Shown here: piece by piece, positions 38,684 through 49,610 of the stretch
How the letters are laid out: every line of letters begins with the position of its first letter
How positions within the stretch are numbered: the first letter of the stretch is position 1
Assembly (NCBI RefSeq): GCF_031191205.1
Contig: NZ_CP133470.1
Location: 1,495,501-1,559,500 of the forward strand
Length of the DNA stretch: 64,000 nt
DNA from: Haemophilus parainfluenzae ATCC 33392
Lineage (GTDB): Bacteria; Pseudomonadota; Gammaproteobacteria; Enterobacterales; Pasteurellaceae
Direction of reading: 5' to 3'
The notes under the pieces: generated by a model
Seen by the model: only the letters and a program-made list of their open reading frames with translations
Told to the model about the DNA's origin: nothing
Database searches by the model: none
Program-made: the position numbers and the translations under genes

Positions 38684-39505
38684 TTATCGAATTGGACTAA
38701 TGCGTTTGGCAACAGACCACTGCGCTAAGTTAATGAATAAAATCAACAGAAATGAAATGGCAAGCATTAATAATGCAACCACAGATGCACCTTGCACGTC
38801 ATATAAATCAAGTTTTGACATAATAATCAATGGTGCAATTTCGGATACAAGTGGCACATTACCTGCAATAAAAATTACCGAGCCGTATTCACCAAGCGAT
38901 CGCGCAAATCCCATACCTGCGCCACCTATTAATGCAGGCAATACCGCCGGGATGATGACTTTTCGCAACGTCGTTAATCTGGATGCACCTAAAATTTGAG
39001 CTGCTTCTTCATAGCTAGGATCGAGATTTGCTAATACGGGTTGAATCGCTCGAACGGTAAAAGGCAAGCTGACAAAAATCAGCGCAATCGCAATACCACT
39101 TGGAGTATAAGCGAGTTGAATCCCTAAATGGCTTAGCCATTGCCCAATCAGTCCAGTCGGAGCATAAAGCGAGGCAAGTGCGATACCAGCAACGGCAGTG
39201 GGTAAAGCAAAAGGTAAATCCACTAACGCGTTGACGAGATTCTTACCTGGAAAGTCATAACGCACTAAAACCCATGCCAATAAAAAGCCAAAAACGATAT
39301 TAATTAACGTCGCGATTACCGCCATTTCAAAGGATAGCGTTAAAGATGAGATCACTCGTTCACTCGTGATGATTTGAACGATATCAGCCCATTTTAATTG
39401 CCAGGCAGTGAGCACAAGTAATGTTAATGGCAATAATACCATTGAGCCGAGCCAGACTAATGTAATCAATATACTTCGTTTAAATCCTGGTAATACGGTT
39501 TTCAT
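38684..39505 (-). CDS. cysT: Sulfate/thiosulfate ABC transporter permease CysT (CysU)
   Basis: A 273-residue inner-membrane permease that pairs with CysW. It shows six predicted membrane segments, DLPFALPTAVAGIALASLYAP, an EAA loop (YEEAAQILGASRLTTLRKVIIP) and GFARSLGEYGSVIFIAGN. It is the first gene of the operon and divergent from the sulfate-binding protein gene, with 257 bases between them for a shared control region. CysB would be the expected regulator, but I cannot define its site. Confidence 0.95.
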   Translation of the reverse strand: MKTVLPGFKRSILITLVWLGSMVLLPLTLLVLTAWQLKWADIVQIITSERVISSLTLSFEMAVIATLINIVFGFLLAWVLVRYDFPGKNLVNALVDLPFALPTAVAGIALASLYAPTGLIGQWLSHLGIQLAYTPSGIAIALIFVSLPFTVRAIQPVLANLDPSYEEAAQILGASRLTTLRKVIIPAVLPALIGGAGMGFARSLGEYGSVIFIAGNVPLVSEIAPLIIMSKLDLYDVQGASVVALLMLAISFLLILFINLAQWSVAKRISPIR

Positions 39506-39762
39506 TATCCCACCTTCACAACAGATAAATACCTAAGCTTTGTAAGCGTTTTGAAATGTTCAGAAAAATAACCGCTCTTTTCCATAATGGCAAAGAACGG
39601 AAATTTATTTAATATTCCAAAGTGAAATAAGGAATCGTTTGGCTTGGTGTTTTATATTTCATTTTGTTCTATAAAATGCTTTTTCGTTATTTTTTGTACT
39701 TAACATTTTGCGATATAAATTTAGCCACACGAAATTGAGGGTAATAACGGAGGAGAGTAAAA

Positions 39763-40770
39763 ATGAAAAAAATTGCTTTATTTTCAGTGCTTTCTTTCGT
39801 CTTGGCAGCCTGTTTATGGCATACCAGTACGGAACAAAAAACAGTGCTACTGAATGTGTCCTATGACGTGATTCGTGATTTCTATAAGGAATATAACATC
39901 GCGTTTCAACGTGAATTTCCCTCAGATGTGATGATTTCACAATCGCATGGTGGCGCCAGTAAACAGGTGCTCGGCGTGTTAAATGGCTTGCCTGCAGATG
40001 TGGTGACATTGACACAAAGTAATGATATCGACGCTTTAGTTAAAAAAGGCTTAGTGAATGCGGATTGGCAGCAAGTATTACCGAATGGTGCAGTTCCTTT
40101 TGGGTCAGTGATGGTGCTTTTGGTGAAAAAAGGAAATCCAAAACACATTCAAGACTGGTCTGATTTGGTACGTGATGATGTCAAAGTGGTCTTTGCTAAT
40201 CCTAAAACCTCTGCGAACGGGCGCTTTGCTTATTTATCGGCTTTAGCTTATGCCGAACAGCATAGTGATAAACCACAAGATTTTATGTTACGCCTACTAA
40301 GAAATGTGCCGGTTTTAGAGGCGGGTGCGCGCAGTGCCAGTATTTCTTTTACGCAGCGTAATATCGGTGATGTTTTAATTGCCCCAGAAAATGAAGCAGC
40401 GTTAGCGGCTAAAACACTGGGCGAAAACAGCTTTGAAGTGGTGTACCCAAGTATAACGGCCTATACCCCAATTTATGTGGCGGAAGTGAATAAAAATACG
40501 CAAGCAGATGGTTTGCATCAACTTTCCCATGATTATTTGAGCTATTTATGGTCACCCCAAGCACAGGAACTGGCTGCCCAAAATTATTTCCGCCCGACAG
40601 ATAAAAAAATTATTGCTAAAACGACCGCACTTTTTCCCGAAGTGAATCAATTTGATGTGAACCAACGTTTGGGTTCGTGGGATACGATTAATACCAAACA
40701 TTTTGTCGATAACGGCTTATTTGATCGTTTATATGTCAGTGCACAACGTGCTGATAAAGTGAATAAATAG
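39763..40770 (+). CDS. cysP: Sulfate/thiosulfate-binding lipoprotein
   Basis: Substrate-binding protein of the CysTWA importer. The mature part opens [17 protein letters not shown] and has the [25 protein letters not shown] ligand-binding stretch shared by CysP and Sbp. Unlike the soluble E. coli proteins, its signal peptide ends VLAAC, a lipobox with Cys17, so it is probably lipid-anchored. Whether CysP or Sbp is the better name cannot be decided from sequence alone. It has 335 residues and begins the assimilation operon, with cysG 11 bases downstream. Confidence 0.92.
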   Translation: MKKIALFSVLSFVLAACLWHTSTEQKTVLLNVSYDVIRDFYKEYNIAFQREFPSDVMISQSHGGASKQVLGVLNGLPADVVTLTQSNDIDALVKKGLVNADWQQVLPNGAVPFGSVMVLLVKKGNPKHIQDWSDLVRDDVKVVFANPKTSANGRFAYLSALAYAEQHSDKPQDFMLRLLRNVPVLEAGARSASISFTQRNIGDVLIAPENEAALAAKTLGENSFEVVYPSITAYTPIYVAEVNKNTQADGLHQLSHDYLSYLWSPQAQELAAQNYFRPTDKKIIAKTTALFPEVNQFDVNQRLGSWDTINTKHFVDNGLFDRLYVSAQRADKVNK

Positions 40771-40781
40771 GAGTGATACCC

Positions 40782-42212
40782 ATGAATTATTTTCCACTTT
40801 TTGCTGATTTAACTGGTCGCCCGGTACTTGTTGTCGGCGGTGGTTCAGTGGCTGCTCGTAAAGTTGGGTTGTTGCTCAAAGCAAATGCTCAAGTCCGTAT
40901 TGTTGCTCGCCAATTAAATGAAGAGTTAAGCGAGCTTGAACGTCAAAATAAAGTACTATGGATTGCGAAAGAATTTAATGCCGAACAAATGAGAACGGTG
41001 ATGTTAGTGATCACGGCAACAAATGATGAGGTATTAAATCACCGTATTTTCCATTTAGCCGAAAGCCAACATAAATTAGTCAATGTGGTGGATGATCAAC
41101 CTCATTGTAGCTTTATCTTCCCTTCTATTATTGATCGTAATCCGATCCAAATCGCGATTTCGAGTGGTGGAAAGGCGCCAGTATTAGCCCGTTTATTACG
41201 TGAGAAACTGGAAGCATTATTGCCACAACATTTAGGCAAAATCGCTGAGATTTCTGGTAAGTGGCGTGATCAAGTAAAAGCAAAATTGGCATCGGTCACC
41301 GAACGTCGCCGTTTTTGGGAAAAAATGTTTAGCGGACGTTTTGCAAGTCTCGTTAAGAATCAACAAGAGGCACAAGCTGAAGAGGAATTGGCTGAGCAAC
41401 TAGAAAATAACTATCAAGGTGGTTTTGTCTCTTTAGTTGGTGCCGGTCCTGGCGATGCTGGGTTATTAACTCTTAACGGTTTACAGGAAATTCAACAAGC
41501 TGATGTGGTGCTTTACGATGCATTGGTTTCTGGTGAGATTCTTTCTTTGATTCGTCGTGATGCAGAACGTATTTTTGTGGGGAAACGTGCCAATGGTCGT
41601 TCTGTCGCACAAGAAGAAACCAACCAATTGTTATTAACCCTTGCCCAACAAGGCAAGCGAGTAGTGCGTTTAAAAGGCGGCGATCCTTTCGTTTTTGGAC
41701 GCGGTGGCGAAGAATTAGAAGTATTAGCTCAACATCAAATTCCATTTTCGGTTGTACCCGGTATTACAGCGGGTATTGGCGCAACAGCCTATGCTGGCAT
41801 CCCATTAACTCACCGAGATTATGCACAAAGCGCCATTTTTGTGACCGGTCATCGTAAAGCCGATGCCTCTGATATTGAATGGCAAACCTTAGCAAGAAGT
41901 CATCAAACCTTAGTCATTTATATGGGGACGTTAAAAGCGCAAGTCATTGCTGAACATTTACAACAATATGGTCGAGCTGCGAATACGCCTGTTGCGATTA
42001 TCAGCCAAGGTACTCAACTTACTCAAAAAACAGCGATTGGCACACTTGCAAATTTAGCTGAATTAGCTGAAAAAGCAGAGACTCCAGCCTTAATTGTAGT
42101 GGGAGAAGTGGTGACATTACACGAACAATTAGCGTGGTTTGGCGAAGAGAAACAACGTCAAAAACAACCGCACTTTACCTTAGAAAGTCTAACCATCAGT
42201 CAAGTGGCGTAA
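40782..42212 (+). CDS. cysG: Sirohaem synthase (multifunctional CysG)
   Basis: Makes sirohaem from uroporphyrinogen III. The N-terminal half is the precorrin-2 dehydrogenase/ferrochelatase ([18 protein letters not shown]-binding motif, then [18 protein letters not shown]). The C-terminal half is the SAM-dependent methyltransferase ([37 protein letters not shown]). The ATG at 40782 behind AGGAG gives 476 residues; a GTG at 40773 is less likely. Sirohaem is the cofactor of CysI encoded five genes downstream, and its precursor depends on HemA. Confidence 0.97.
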   Translation: MNYFPLFADLTGRPVLVVGGGSVAARKVGLLLKANAQVRIVARQLNEELSELERQNKVLWIAKEFNAEQMRTVMLVITATNDEVLNHRIFHLAESQHKLVNVVDDQPHCSFIFPSIIDRNPIQIAISSGGKAPVLARLLREKLEALLPQHLGKIAEISGKWRDQVKAKLASVTERRRFWEKMFSGRFASLVKNQQEAQAEEELAEQLENNYQGGFVSLVGAGPGDAGLLTLNGLQEIQQADVVLYDALVSGEILSLIRRDAERIFVGKRANGRSVAQEETNQLLLTLAQQGKRVVRLKGGDPFVFGRGGEELEVLAQHQIPFSVVPGITAGIGATAYAGIPLTHRDYAQSAIFVTGHRKADASDIEWQTLARSHQTLVIYMGTLKAQVIAEHLQQYGRAANTPVAIISQGTQLTQKTAIGTLANLAELAEKAETPALIVVGEVVTLHEQLAWFGEEKQRQKQPHFTLESLTISQVA

Positions 42213-42219
42213 GGAGTGG

Positions 42220-42957
42220 ATGATGAGTTTATTTAAACCGACTTTTTGGCAAATTCCACTTGTTAGCCTTGATGTACAAGAGCGTTTGGCAGAAAAAACA
42301 GCCACATTGAAGCAACGTTTACATCAAATAGCTGATAGCCATCACAATACACGCTTTGCCAGCAGTTTAGCCGTAGAAGATATGGTTATTACCGATGTCA
42401 TTGCACGTGAAAACTTAGATATTGGTATTTTTACTTTAGATACCGGTTTACTCCATCAAGATACGTTAAATTTATTAGACAACCTTGAGAAAGTCTATCC
42501 ACATCTTCAAATAGAACGCTTTCAGCCGATTGCTGATGAAGTGACTCGCTACGAGGAAGAAAAAGGGAAATTTGCTTTTTATGAAAGCGTGGAATTACGT
42601 CGCGAGTGTTGCCATATCCGTAAAATCGAACCCTTAAATCGCGCGATTCAAGGTGCAGATGCATGGCTTACCGGACAGCGTCGAGAACAATCGGCTACAC
42701 GTACTGCGCTCCCTTTTGCTGAGCAAGATCAGTCTCGTGGTATTGATAAATACAATCCTATTTTTGATTGGTCAGAAAAAGATGTGTGGGCTTATATCTT
42801 AGCGAACAATGTACCTTATAACGACCTTTACCATCAAGGTTTCCCAAGCATTGGCTGTGAACCTTGTACCCGCCAAGTTAAACAGGGCGAAGATATTCGC
42901 GCCGGCCGCTGGTGGTGGGAGAGTAAAGATAGTAAGGAATGTGGATTACATAAGTAG
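42220..42957 (+). CDS. cysH: Assimilatory APS reductase, iron-sulfur type
   Basis: Reduces activated sulfate to sulfite with thioredoxin. The 245-residue protein has Cys130-Cys131 (RRECCHIRK) and Cys213-x-x-Cys216 (GCEPCTRQ), the ligands of a [4Fe-4S] cluster found in APS-using enzymes and absent from E. coli PAPS reductase. The catalytic C-terminal KECGLH (Cys241) is present. No APS kinase gene (cysC) occurs in the operon and CysN is not fused to one. I therefore infer direct use of APS. AAGGAG overlaps the cysG stop codon. Confidence 0.93.
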   Translation: MMSLFKPTFWQIPLVSLDVQERLAEKTATLKQRLHQIADSHHNTRFASSLAVEDMVITDVIARENLDIGIFTLDTGLLHQDTLNLLDNLEKVYPHLQIERFQPIADEVTRYEEEKGKFAFYESVELRRECCHIRKIEPLNRAIQGADAWLTGQRREQSATRTALPFAEQDQSRGIDKYNPIFDWSEKDVWAYILANNVPYNDLYHQGFPSIGCEPCTRQVKQGEDIRAGRWWWESKDSKECGLHK

Positions 42958-42977
42958 AAAAATATAGGAAGCAAAAC

Positions 42978-43901
42978 ATGACAAAAACTGAACTCAACAA
43001 CCAACATCTAGACTGGCTCGAGGCGGAGTCGATTCATATTATTCGTGAAGTCGTCGCGGAATGTGAAAACCCAGCGTTGCTTTTTTCCGGTGGGAAGGAT
43101 TCGGTGGTATTGCTGGCATTAGCCCGTAAAGCATTTCAGTTAGGTGATCGTCCGGTACATTTACCGTTTCCATTGGTGCATATTGATACCGGCCATAACT
43201 ATCCAGAAGTGATCCAATTTCGAGATGAACAAATGGCAAAACTTAACGCTCGCTTAGTCGTTGGGCATGTGGAAGATTCCATTGCCAAAGGCACGGTGGT
43301 ATTACGCAAAGAAACGGATTCGCGTAATGCGGCACAGGCGGTCACTTTATTAGAAACCATTGCAGAGAATGGATTTGATGCCTTGATGGGCGGTGCACGT
43401 CGTGATGAGGAAAAAGCTCGTGCTAAAGAACGAATTTTCTCGTTCCGTGATGAGTTCGGCCAATGGGATCCTAAGGCACAACGTCCGGAATTATGGTCTC
43501 TGTACAATGCTAAATTGCATAAAGGTGAAAATATGCGAGTGTTTCCGATTTCCAACTGGACGGAATTAGACATTTGGCAATATATCGCTCGTGAGAATTT
43601 GGAATTGCCTCCGATTTATTACAGCCATAAACGAGAAGTTGTACGTCGTAAAGGTTTGTTAGTACCAGTGACACCATTAACCCCTAAATTGCCAAATGAA
43701 GTCAGCGAAGTATTAGATGTTCGTTTCCGTACTGTGGGTGATATTAGCTGTACCTGTCCGGTAGCGAGCACTGCATCAACACCATTAGAAATTATTGAAG
43801 AAACCGCTATTGCCGACATTTCTGAACGCAGCGCGACTCGTCTAGACGACCAAGCCAGCGAAGCCGCCATGGAGAAACGGAAAAAAGAAGGGTATTTTTA
43901 G
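42978..43901 (+). CDS. cysD: Sulfate adenylyltransferase subunit 2
   Basis: Catalytic ATP-sulfurylase subunit that makes APS from sulfate and ATP together with the GTPase CysN. The PP-loop is LLFSGGKDSVVLL (about residues 34-46), followed by HIDTGHNYPEVI, GGARRDEEKARAKER and the C-terminal RTVGDISCTCPV region. The 307 residues match the family (302 in E. coli). A palindromic repeat of about 165 bases follows and separates it from cysN, where E. coli has almost no gap. Confidence 0.97.
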   Translation: MTKTELNNQHLDWLEAESIHIIREVVAECENPALLFSGGKDSVVLLALARKAFQLGDRPVHLPFPLVHIDTGHNYPEVIQFRDEQMAKLNARLVVGHVEDSIAKGTVVLRKETDSRNAAQAVTLLETIAENGFDALMGGARRDEEKARAKERIFSFRDEFGQWDPKAQRPELWSLYNAKLHKGENMRVFPISNWTELDIWQYIARENLELPPIYYSHKREVVRRKGLLVPVTPLTPKLPNEVSEVLDVRFRTVGDISCTCPVASTASTPLEIIEETAIADISERSATRLDDQASEAAMEKRKKEGYF

Positions 43902-43907
43902 TATTTC

Positions 43908-44070
43908 TACTTTCTTGCTTGTGCAAGAAAGTAGCAAAGAACACACCCCAATTAAATCGCTCCTCTTCACTTTGTTTCAATTTTCTTAACGAAAAATTTA
44001 TAAACTCGCTACGCTCAAACAGTACAAATTTTTCTAAAAATTGAGACTCGTTCAGGCGATTTATATGGGG
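43908..44070. repeat. Palindromic MITE-like intergenic repeat between cysD and cysN
   Basis: A hairpin of TACTTTCTTGC and GCAAGAAAGTA (43908-43918 and 43923-43933) is followed by a 125-base imperfect palindrome. Its ends, CCCCAATTAAATCGC (43946-43960) and GCGATTTATATGGGG (44056-44070), pair at 13 of 15 positions. Inner arms around 43978-43999 and 44030-44047 also pair, and a GAGCGTAGCGAG-type dyad lies at the centre. Such elements recur between genes in Pasteurellaceae. No transposase is encoded. Confidence 0.7.
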
Positions 44071-44127
44071 CATGATTCAAAGATGATGAAATACAAAAGA
44101 ATAATTAACAGAATATAAGGAAGAAAT

Positions 44128-45411
44128 ATGACACAACATTCAACTCCACTTCGTTTTATTACTGCCGGTAGTGTAGATGACGGGAAAAGTACCTTAATCG
44201 GCCGCTTACTTTACGATAGTAAAGCTTTATTAACCGACCAAATTAAAACCCTTAACGCAGGAAAAGAAAAAGGTAATAAAGAAGCCATTGATTTTTCTAT
44301 TTTGACAGATGGTTTGGAAGCAGAACGTGAACAGGGCATCACCATTGATGTGGCGTATCGCTATTTCTCTACGGCAAAACGTAAATTCATCATTGCCGAC
44401 ACCCCAGGACATGAGCAATACACACGTAACATGGTGACAGGAGCGAGTACAGCATCTGCTGCAATCGTCTTAATTGATGCTTCTCAGCTGAATTTTGATG
44501 AAAAACCGTTACAACTCTTACCACAAACTAAACGTCATTCAGCGATTTTGCGTCAATTAAATTGCCCGCACATTTTAGTGGCGGTGAACAAAATGGATTT
44601 ATTGGATTACAGCGAAGAAAAATTCAATGCTATTGTGGAGGCGTATTGTCAATTGGCGCTACAGCTAGGTTTAAAAGATGTGCATTTTGTGCCGGTATCT
44701 GCATTGCTTGGCGATAACCTAGTATATGCAAGTGAAAGCACCCCTTGGTATCAAGGCGAACCTTTACTCACCATTTTAGAAAATTTACCAAGTGTAGATG
44801 AAGTGAGCCATTCTAATGCTGATTTCTATTTTCCTGTGCAATTAGTCGTACGTCAGGATGCGGATAAAGCTGATGATTTCCGCGGTTATCAAGGTCGAAT
44901 TGAGCGCGGTTCCGTGCAACAGGGGCAGACTATTCGAATTGAACCGAATGGATTAACCGCTAAAGTGACTGAGATTATTACGCCAAAAGGTGAGGTGACA
45001 CAGGCGGTGGCCGGGGAAGTGATTACCTTACGTTTAGATCGCGATATTGATATTTCCCGTGGTGATTTATTTGTGGATGAAAGTTCACCACTTACACCAA
45101 AAAAACAACTTGAAGTCACAATTTGTTGGTTTGATGAACGCCCATTAAATACCGCCCGTAAATATTTACTTAAACATGGTACGCAAACCGTATTTGCCAA
45201 AATCAGTGAAATTGAAAGTGTGTTAAACGTTCATACACTAGAACAAGAAAGTGGTGCTACAGCCTTAAAGATGAATGATATTGCTAGAGTGCGTTTAAGT
45301 TTACAGAAACCGATTGTTGCCACAACTTACGAAGAAAATATTGCTGGTGGCGCTTTTATTTTAGTTGATGAAGCAACTTATAACACAGTAGCAGCTGGTA
45401 TGATTCTCTAA
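44128..45411 (+). CDS. cysN: Sulfate adenylyltransferase subunit 1 (GTPase)
   Basis: Elongation-factor-like GTPase that drives APS synthesis by CysD. G1 is GSVDDGKST, G3 DTPGHEQYTRNM, G4 NKMD. The protein ends at 427 residues after the beta-barrel domains, so it is a stand-alone CysN and not the CysNC fusion that includes APS kinase. It is slightly shorter than E. coli CysN (475). A GGAAG element precedes the ATG. The upstream repeat may separate its expression from cysD. Confidence 0.96.
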   Translation: MTQHSTPLRFITAGSVDDGKSTLIGRLLYDSKALLTDQIKTLNAGKEKGNKEAIDFSILTDGLEAEREQGITIDVAYRYFSTAKRKFIIADTPGHEQYTRNMVTGASTASAAIVLIDASQLNFDEKPLQLLPQTKRHSAILRQLNCPHILVAVNKMDLLDYSEEKFNAIVEAYCQLALQLGLKDVHFVPVSALLGDNLVYASESTPWYQGEPLLTILENLPSVDEVSHSNADFYFPVQLVVRQDADKADDFRGYQGRIERGSVQQGQTIRIEPNGLTAKVTEIITPKGEVTQAVAGEVITLRLDRDIDISRGDLFVDESSPLTPKKQLEVTICWFDERPLNTARKYLLKHGTQTVFAKISEIESVLNVHTLEQESGATALKMNDIARVRLSLQKPIVATTYEENIAGGAFILVDEATYNTVAAGMIL

Positions 45412-45471
45412 GTCGCGCTTTCTTTAATATGTGAATTTACTGATATTACTCATTTTTTTGTGGGGAAACTT

Positions 45472-47265
45472 ATGCAACACAACAATCCATTACCAACAGA
45501 AATACTGAATCTCTTACCAACGCTAACTCCTCTTCAATTGGCATGGCTTTCCGGTTATGCATGGTCGCAAGCTTCCGGTGTAGAACAACAGGTCGCAGGG
45601 CAACATTTGGCAGCAAATTTGACCGCACTTTCGGCAGAACCTTTTTCAATTACTGTGCTTTCAGGCTCCCAAACCGGCAATGCTAAATCGGTGGCAGATA
45701 AAGTTGCCGCAGAGCTTACAGAAGCCGGTATTGCCGTGAAACGTGTCGCTTTAAAAGATTATAAAGCGAAAACCATTGCTGATGAAAAATACCTGCTCTT
45801 AGTGACTTCTACGCAAGGTGAAGGCGAGCCACCGGAAGAAGGTGTGGTATTGCATAAGTTATTAAACGGTAAAAAAGCACCAAAACTCACCGAATTGCAA
45901 TTTGCTGTGTTGGGATTAGGGGATAGTTCTTATCCAAATTTCTGCCAAGCAGGCAAGGATTTTGATCAGCGTTTTGCCGAATTAGGCGCGACGCGTTTAT
46001 TTAAGCGAGTGGATGCAGATTTAGATTACAGTGCAACCGCGGAACAATGGATCAGAGATATTGTGGCTATCGTAAAAGAAAAGGCTGCGCAGGCTTCACC
46101 GGCTGTGCAAAGTATTGGTACTGCTACAACCGCACCGGTAGCCAAGGAAAGCCAATACAATAAAGCCAATCCATTTTCTGCAACGTTAATCACTAACCAG
46201 AAAATTACTGGTCGTCAGTCTGATAAAGATGTTCGTCATTTAGAGTTTGATTTAGCCGGCTCAGATCTTCATTACCAAGCGGGGGATGCACTCGGCGTAT
46301 GGTTTGACAATGATCCTAAGTTAGTCGATGAAATTTTATCGCTCGCACAGATTGATCCTACTACAGAAGTGACAATTGAGGGAAAAGCGCAAACTATTTC
46401 GACCGCACTTTTATCGCATTTAGAGCTGACTCAAAACACGCCAGCTTTTGTGAAAGGCTATGCAGCTTTGGCGAATAACGAACAGTTAAACGATTTGGTT
46501 GCGGATAATCAAGCATTGCAAGAATTGGTTCAACGTACACCGATTGTGGATGTATTACATCAATTTCCTGCAAAATTAACTGCTGAACAACTGGTTTCAT
46601 TATTGCGTCCTTTAACGCCTCGTTTGTATTCCATTTCATCTTCTCCAGCAGAGGTTGGGGAAGAAGTCCATCTAACCGTTGGCGTGGTACGTTTTGAATA
46701 TGAAGGTAGAGCACGTAGTGGCGCAGCCTCAAGCTTTTTAGCGGATCGCGTAGAAGAAGATGGTGCTGTGCGTGTATTTGTAGAACATAACGATAATTTT
46801 CGTCTGCCAAATGATACGACTAAGCCAATTATTATGGTGGGTTCCAGTACCGGCGTAGCACCATTCCGTGCTTTCATGCAGCAACGCGTAGCCGATGAGG
46901 CGAGTGGTAAAAACTGGCTGATTTTTGGTAATCCGCATTTTGCCAGCGATTTCCTTTATCAAACCGAATGGCAACAATTTGCCAAAGAAGGCTTCTTGCA
47001 TAAATACGATTTTGCTTGGTCACGTGATCAAGAGAAGAAAATCTATGTGCAAGATAAAATTCGTGAAAATTCGACTGCACTTTGGCAATGGTTACAAGAG
47101 GGCGCTTATTTTTATGTCTGTGGAGATGCATCAAAAATGGCAAAAGATGTGGAACAAACATTACTCGACGTCATTGCTAAAGAAGGTAATTTAAGTTCGG
47201 ATGAAGCAGAAGATTATTTAAATGAACTGCGTGAAGTAAAACGTTATCAACGCGATGTGTACTAG
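45472..47265 (+). CDS. cysJ: Sulfite reductase (NADPH) flavoprotein alpha subunit
   Basis: Passes electrons from NADPH through FAD and FMN to CysI. An N-terminal flavodoxin domain ([44 protein letters not shown]) precedes the FAD domain ([12 protein letters not shown]) and the NADPH domain ([18 protein letters not shown], with [14 protein letters not shown] near the end). The ATG at 45472 gives 597 residues; a GTG at 45460 is less likely. It lies 17 bases before cysI. Confidence 0.97.
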   Translation: MQHNNPLPTEILNLLPTLTPLQLAWLSGYAWSQASGVEQQVAGQHLAANLTALSAEPFSITVLSGSQTGNAKSVADKVAAELTEAGIAVKRVALKDYKAKTIADEKYLLLVTSTQGEGEPPEEGVVLHKLLNGKKAPKLTELQFAVLGLGDSSYPNFCQAGKDFDQRFAELGATRLFKRVDADLDYSATAEQWIRDIVAIVKEKAAQASPAVQSIGTATTAPVAKESQYNKANPFSATLITNQKITGRQSDKDVRHLEFDLAGSDLHYQAGDALGVWFDNDPKLVDEILSLAQIDPTTEVTIEGKAQTISTALLSHLELTQNTPAFVKGYAALANNEQLNDLVADNQALQELVQRTPIVDVLHQFPAKLTAEQLVSLLRPLTPRLYSISSSPAEVGEEVHLTVGVVRFEYEGRARSGAASSFLADRVEEDGAVRVFVEHNDNFRLPNDTTKPIIMVGSSTGVAPFRAFMQQRVADEASGKNWLIFGNPHFASDFLYQTEWQQFAKEGFLHKYDFAWSRDQEKKIYVQDKIRENSTALWQWLQEGAYFYVCGDASKMAKDVEQTLLDVIAKEGNLSSDEAEDYLNELREVKRYQRDVY

Positions 47266-47282
47266 ATTTGTGGGGTGAAAAA

Positions 47283-49049
47283 ATGACAGAGCAAAACAAA
47301 CAAAAAGGCTTGGAATGGCAAGAGAAACCGCTTTCTGACAATGAACGCTTAAAAACCGACAGTAACTTTTTACGCGGTACCATTTTAGATGATTTAGAAG
47401 ATTCCTTAACCGGTGGTTTCCGTGGGGATAACTTTCAATTAATCCGTTTCCACGGTATGTATGAACAAGACGATCGTGATATTCGTGCCGAACGTGCAGA
47501 GGAAAAACTCGAACCGTTGAAATTTATGCTGTTACGTTGCCGTTTACCGGGGGGAATCATCAAACCATTCCAATGGATTGAATTGGATAAATTCGCCCGT
47601 GAACACAGTTATTATCGTTCGATTCGTTTGACCAATCGTCAAACTTTCCAATATCACGGTGTGCCGAAAAGCCAATTACAAACCATGCATCGTTTATTGC
47701 ATAGTCTGGGATTAGACTCAATTGCTACGGCTTCAGATATGAACCGTAACGTGTTATGTACTTCCAATCCAATTGAATCGGCATTACACCAACAGGCGTA
47801 TGAATATGCCAAGAAAATTTCAGAACATCTGTTACCACGTACACGAGGATATTTAGATGTATGGATTGATGGTAAGAAAGTCCAAAGTAGCGATGATTTT
47901 TTACAGGAAGAACCGATTCTCGGTAAAACTTATTTGCCACGTAAATTTAAAACAGCTGTGGTGATTCCACCACTCAATGATGTGGATTGTTACGGAAATG
48001 ACTTAGATTTTGTAGCGATTGCTGACGAGAACGGCAATTTGGTTGGTTTTAATGTATTGGTGGGCGGTGGTTTATCCCTTGAACATGGCAATACCAAAAC
48101 CTATCCGCATATTTCCCTTGAACTGGGTTATGTGCCGTTGGAATACACTTTAAAAGCAGCGGAAGCCGTGGTGACAACCCAACGGGATTTTGGTAACCGT
48201 AGTGATCGTAAAAATGCACGTAGTCGTTATACCATTCAAAACATGGGATTAGATAATTTCCGCGCCGAAGTCGAACGTCGTATGGGGATTCCATTTGAAC
48301 CGATTCATCCGTTTAAATTTACTGAACGCGGCGATCGTATTGGTTGGGTAAAAGGCATCGATAACAACTGGCATTTGACCCTGTTTATCGAAAGCGGCCG
48401 CTTGGTGGATAACGATGAGAAAAAATTACTGAGTGGGGTATTGGAAATTGCCAAAATTCATAAGGGCGATTTTCGTATCACCGCCAACCAAAATCTGATC
48501 GTGGCAAATGTAGCGGAAGAGGATAAAGCACAAATTGAACAAATTGCGCGTGATTACGGTTTAATTCGTGATGATGTGAGTAAATTACGTGAAAACTCAA
48601 TGTCTTGCGTTTCTTTCCCAACCTGTCCATTAGCGATGGCAGAATCAGAGCGAATTCTTCCAAGCTTTATTGATGAACTGGATAAAGTGATGGCGAAATA
48701 TCATGTGGCTGATGATTATATTGTTACGCGAATTACCGGTTGTCCAAATGGTTGTGGTCGCGCAATGTTGGCGGAAATCGGTTTAGTGGGCAAAGCAATT
48801 GGTCGTTACAATCTGCATATTGGTGGGGATCGTGAAGGTGTGCGTATTCCACGTCTTTATAAAGAAAATATCACGATTCCGGAAATTATCACTGAACTTG
48901 ATACTCTGATTGGCCGCTGGGCAAATGAGCGTCATGCAAACGAAGGCTTTGGTGATTTTACCATTCGTGCGGGCATTATCAAACCAGTAGTAAATGCACC
49001 GGTTGATTTCTGGGATGACTCAAAAGTGATTATTAAATCAGCGGCTTAG
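47283..49049 (+). CDS. cysI: Sulfite reductase (NADPH) haemoprotein beta subunit
   Basis: Reduces sulfite to sulfide with a coupled sirohaem and [4Fe-4S] centre. The cluster ligands are in [15 protein letters not shown] (a C-x5-C pair) and [11 protein letters not shown] (a C-x3-C pair), near residues 434-440 and 479-483. The 588 residues from the ATG at 47283, behind GGGGTG, fit the family (570 in E. coli). It is the last gene of the operon and is followed by two hairpin terminators. The product sulfide feeds cysteine synthesis. Confidence 0.97.
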   Translation: MTEQNKQKGLEWQEKPLSDNERLKTDSNFLRGTILDDLEDSLTGGFRGDNFQLIRFHGMYEQDDRDIRAERAEEKLEPLKFMLLRCRLPGGIIKPFQWIELDKFAREHSYYRSIRLTNRQTFQYHGVPKSQLQTMHRLLHSLGLDSIATASDMNRNVLCTSNPIESALHQQAYEYAKKISEHLLPRTRGYLDVWIDGKKVQSSDDFLQEEPILGKTYLPRKFKTAVVIPPLNDVDCYGNDLDFVAIADENGNLVGFNVLVGGGLSLEHGNTKTYPHISLELGYVPLEYTLKAAEAVVTTQRDFGNRSDRKNARSRYTIQNMGLDNFRAEVERRMGIPFEPIHPFKFTERGDRIGWVKGIDNNWHLTLFIESGRLVDNDEKKLLSGVLEIAKIHKGDFRITANQNLIVANVAEEDKAQIEQIARDYGLIRDDVSKLRENSMSCVSFPTCPLAMAESERILPSFIDELDKVMAKYHVADDYIVTRITGCPNGCGRAMLAEIGLVGKAIGRYNLHIGGDREGVRIPRLYKENITIPEIITELDTLIGRWANERHANEGFGDFTIRAGIIKPVVNAPVDFWDDSKVIIKSAA

Positions 49050-49054
49050 TGCGC

Positions 49055-49084
49055 AAAAGTGCGGTTAATTTTGACCGTACTTTT
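49055..49084 (+). terminator. Imperfect inverted uptake-signal terminator after cysI
   Basis: AAAAGTGCGGT (49055-49065) pairs with ACCGTACTTTT (49074-49084) with one G-T wobble. The second arm is a mutated uptake signal. Confidence 0.65.
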
Positions 49085-49098
49085 AGTTGAGAGAATAA

Positions 49099-49131
49099 AA
49101 AACCTTAGGTTTTAGCCTAAGGTTTTTGTTT
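49099..49131. terminator. Bidirectional terminator between cysI and fur
   Basis: AAAACCTTAGG (49099-49109) pairs perfectly with CCTAAGGTTTT (49116-49126) around a 6-base loop, with T-rich flanks on both strands. Confidence 0.85.
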
Positions 49132-49142
49132 TTTAGTAAGAA

Positions 49143-49577
49143 TTATTTTTTCTCGTCACATTTGCTGATATCGCTACATTTGCCGTAGAGATATAAACTG
49201 TGTGCTTTTAATTTGATGCCATGTTGTTCACTGATTTCTTTTTGACGTTGTTCGATAATATTATCAGTAAACTCAAATACTTTACCGCAATCTTCACAGA
49301 TAATGTGATCGTGGTGTTCTGTTGGAGCAAGTTCAAAAACAGACTTGTTACCTTCAAAATTATGACGAATTAAGATATGCGCTTCATCAAATTGGTTAAG
49401 TACTCGATATACGGTTGCAAGGCCAATATCACTGCCTTGTTCTAACAAGATTTTATACACTTCTTCAGCTGAGAAATGTTCATGTTTGTGCTCTTGCATC
49501 AATGCAAGGATAGTGAGTCGAGGTTCAGTAATTTTTAACCCTGCTTTTTTGAGTAATTTGATGTTTTCTTCAGACAT
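49143..49577 (-). CDS. fur: Ferric uptake regulator Fur
   Basis: Iron-dependent repressor. The 144-residue protein has the N-terminal winged helix (LKITEPRLTILALMQEH, AEEVYKILLEQGSDIGLATVYRVLNQF), the metal-binding HHDHIICEDCGKVFEF segment with its CxxC, and a second cysteine pair near the C-terminus (GKCSDISKC). It is encoded 33 bases after fldA and is probably co-transcribed with it, as in E. coli. Fur-like direct repeats lie before fldA and may allow autoregulation. Confidence 0.98.
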   Translation of the reverse strand: MSEENIKLLKKAGLKITEPRLTILALMQEHKHEHFSAEEVYKILLEQGSDIGLATVYRVLNQFDEAHILIRHNFEGNKSVFELAPTEHHDHIICEDCGKVFEFTDNIIEQRQKEISEQHGIKLKAHSLYLYGKCSDISKCDEKK

Positions 49578-49610
49578 AATATTCCCTTAAATTTGTTAAA
49601 TTAGAGATGG

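Noticed and set aside
43807..44073. 88-codon minus-strand open frame between cysD and cysN
   Set aside because: It overlaps the end of cysD and is mainly the translation of the palindromic repeat, the kind of peptide often mis-annotated as a hypothetical protein.
46394..46877. Overlapping minus-strand open frames opposite cysJ
   Set aside because: They are shadows of a well-conserved sulfite reductase gene and have no start signals.
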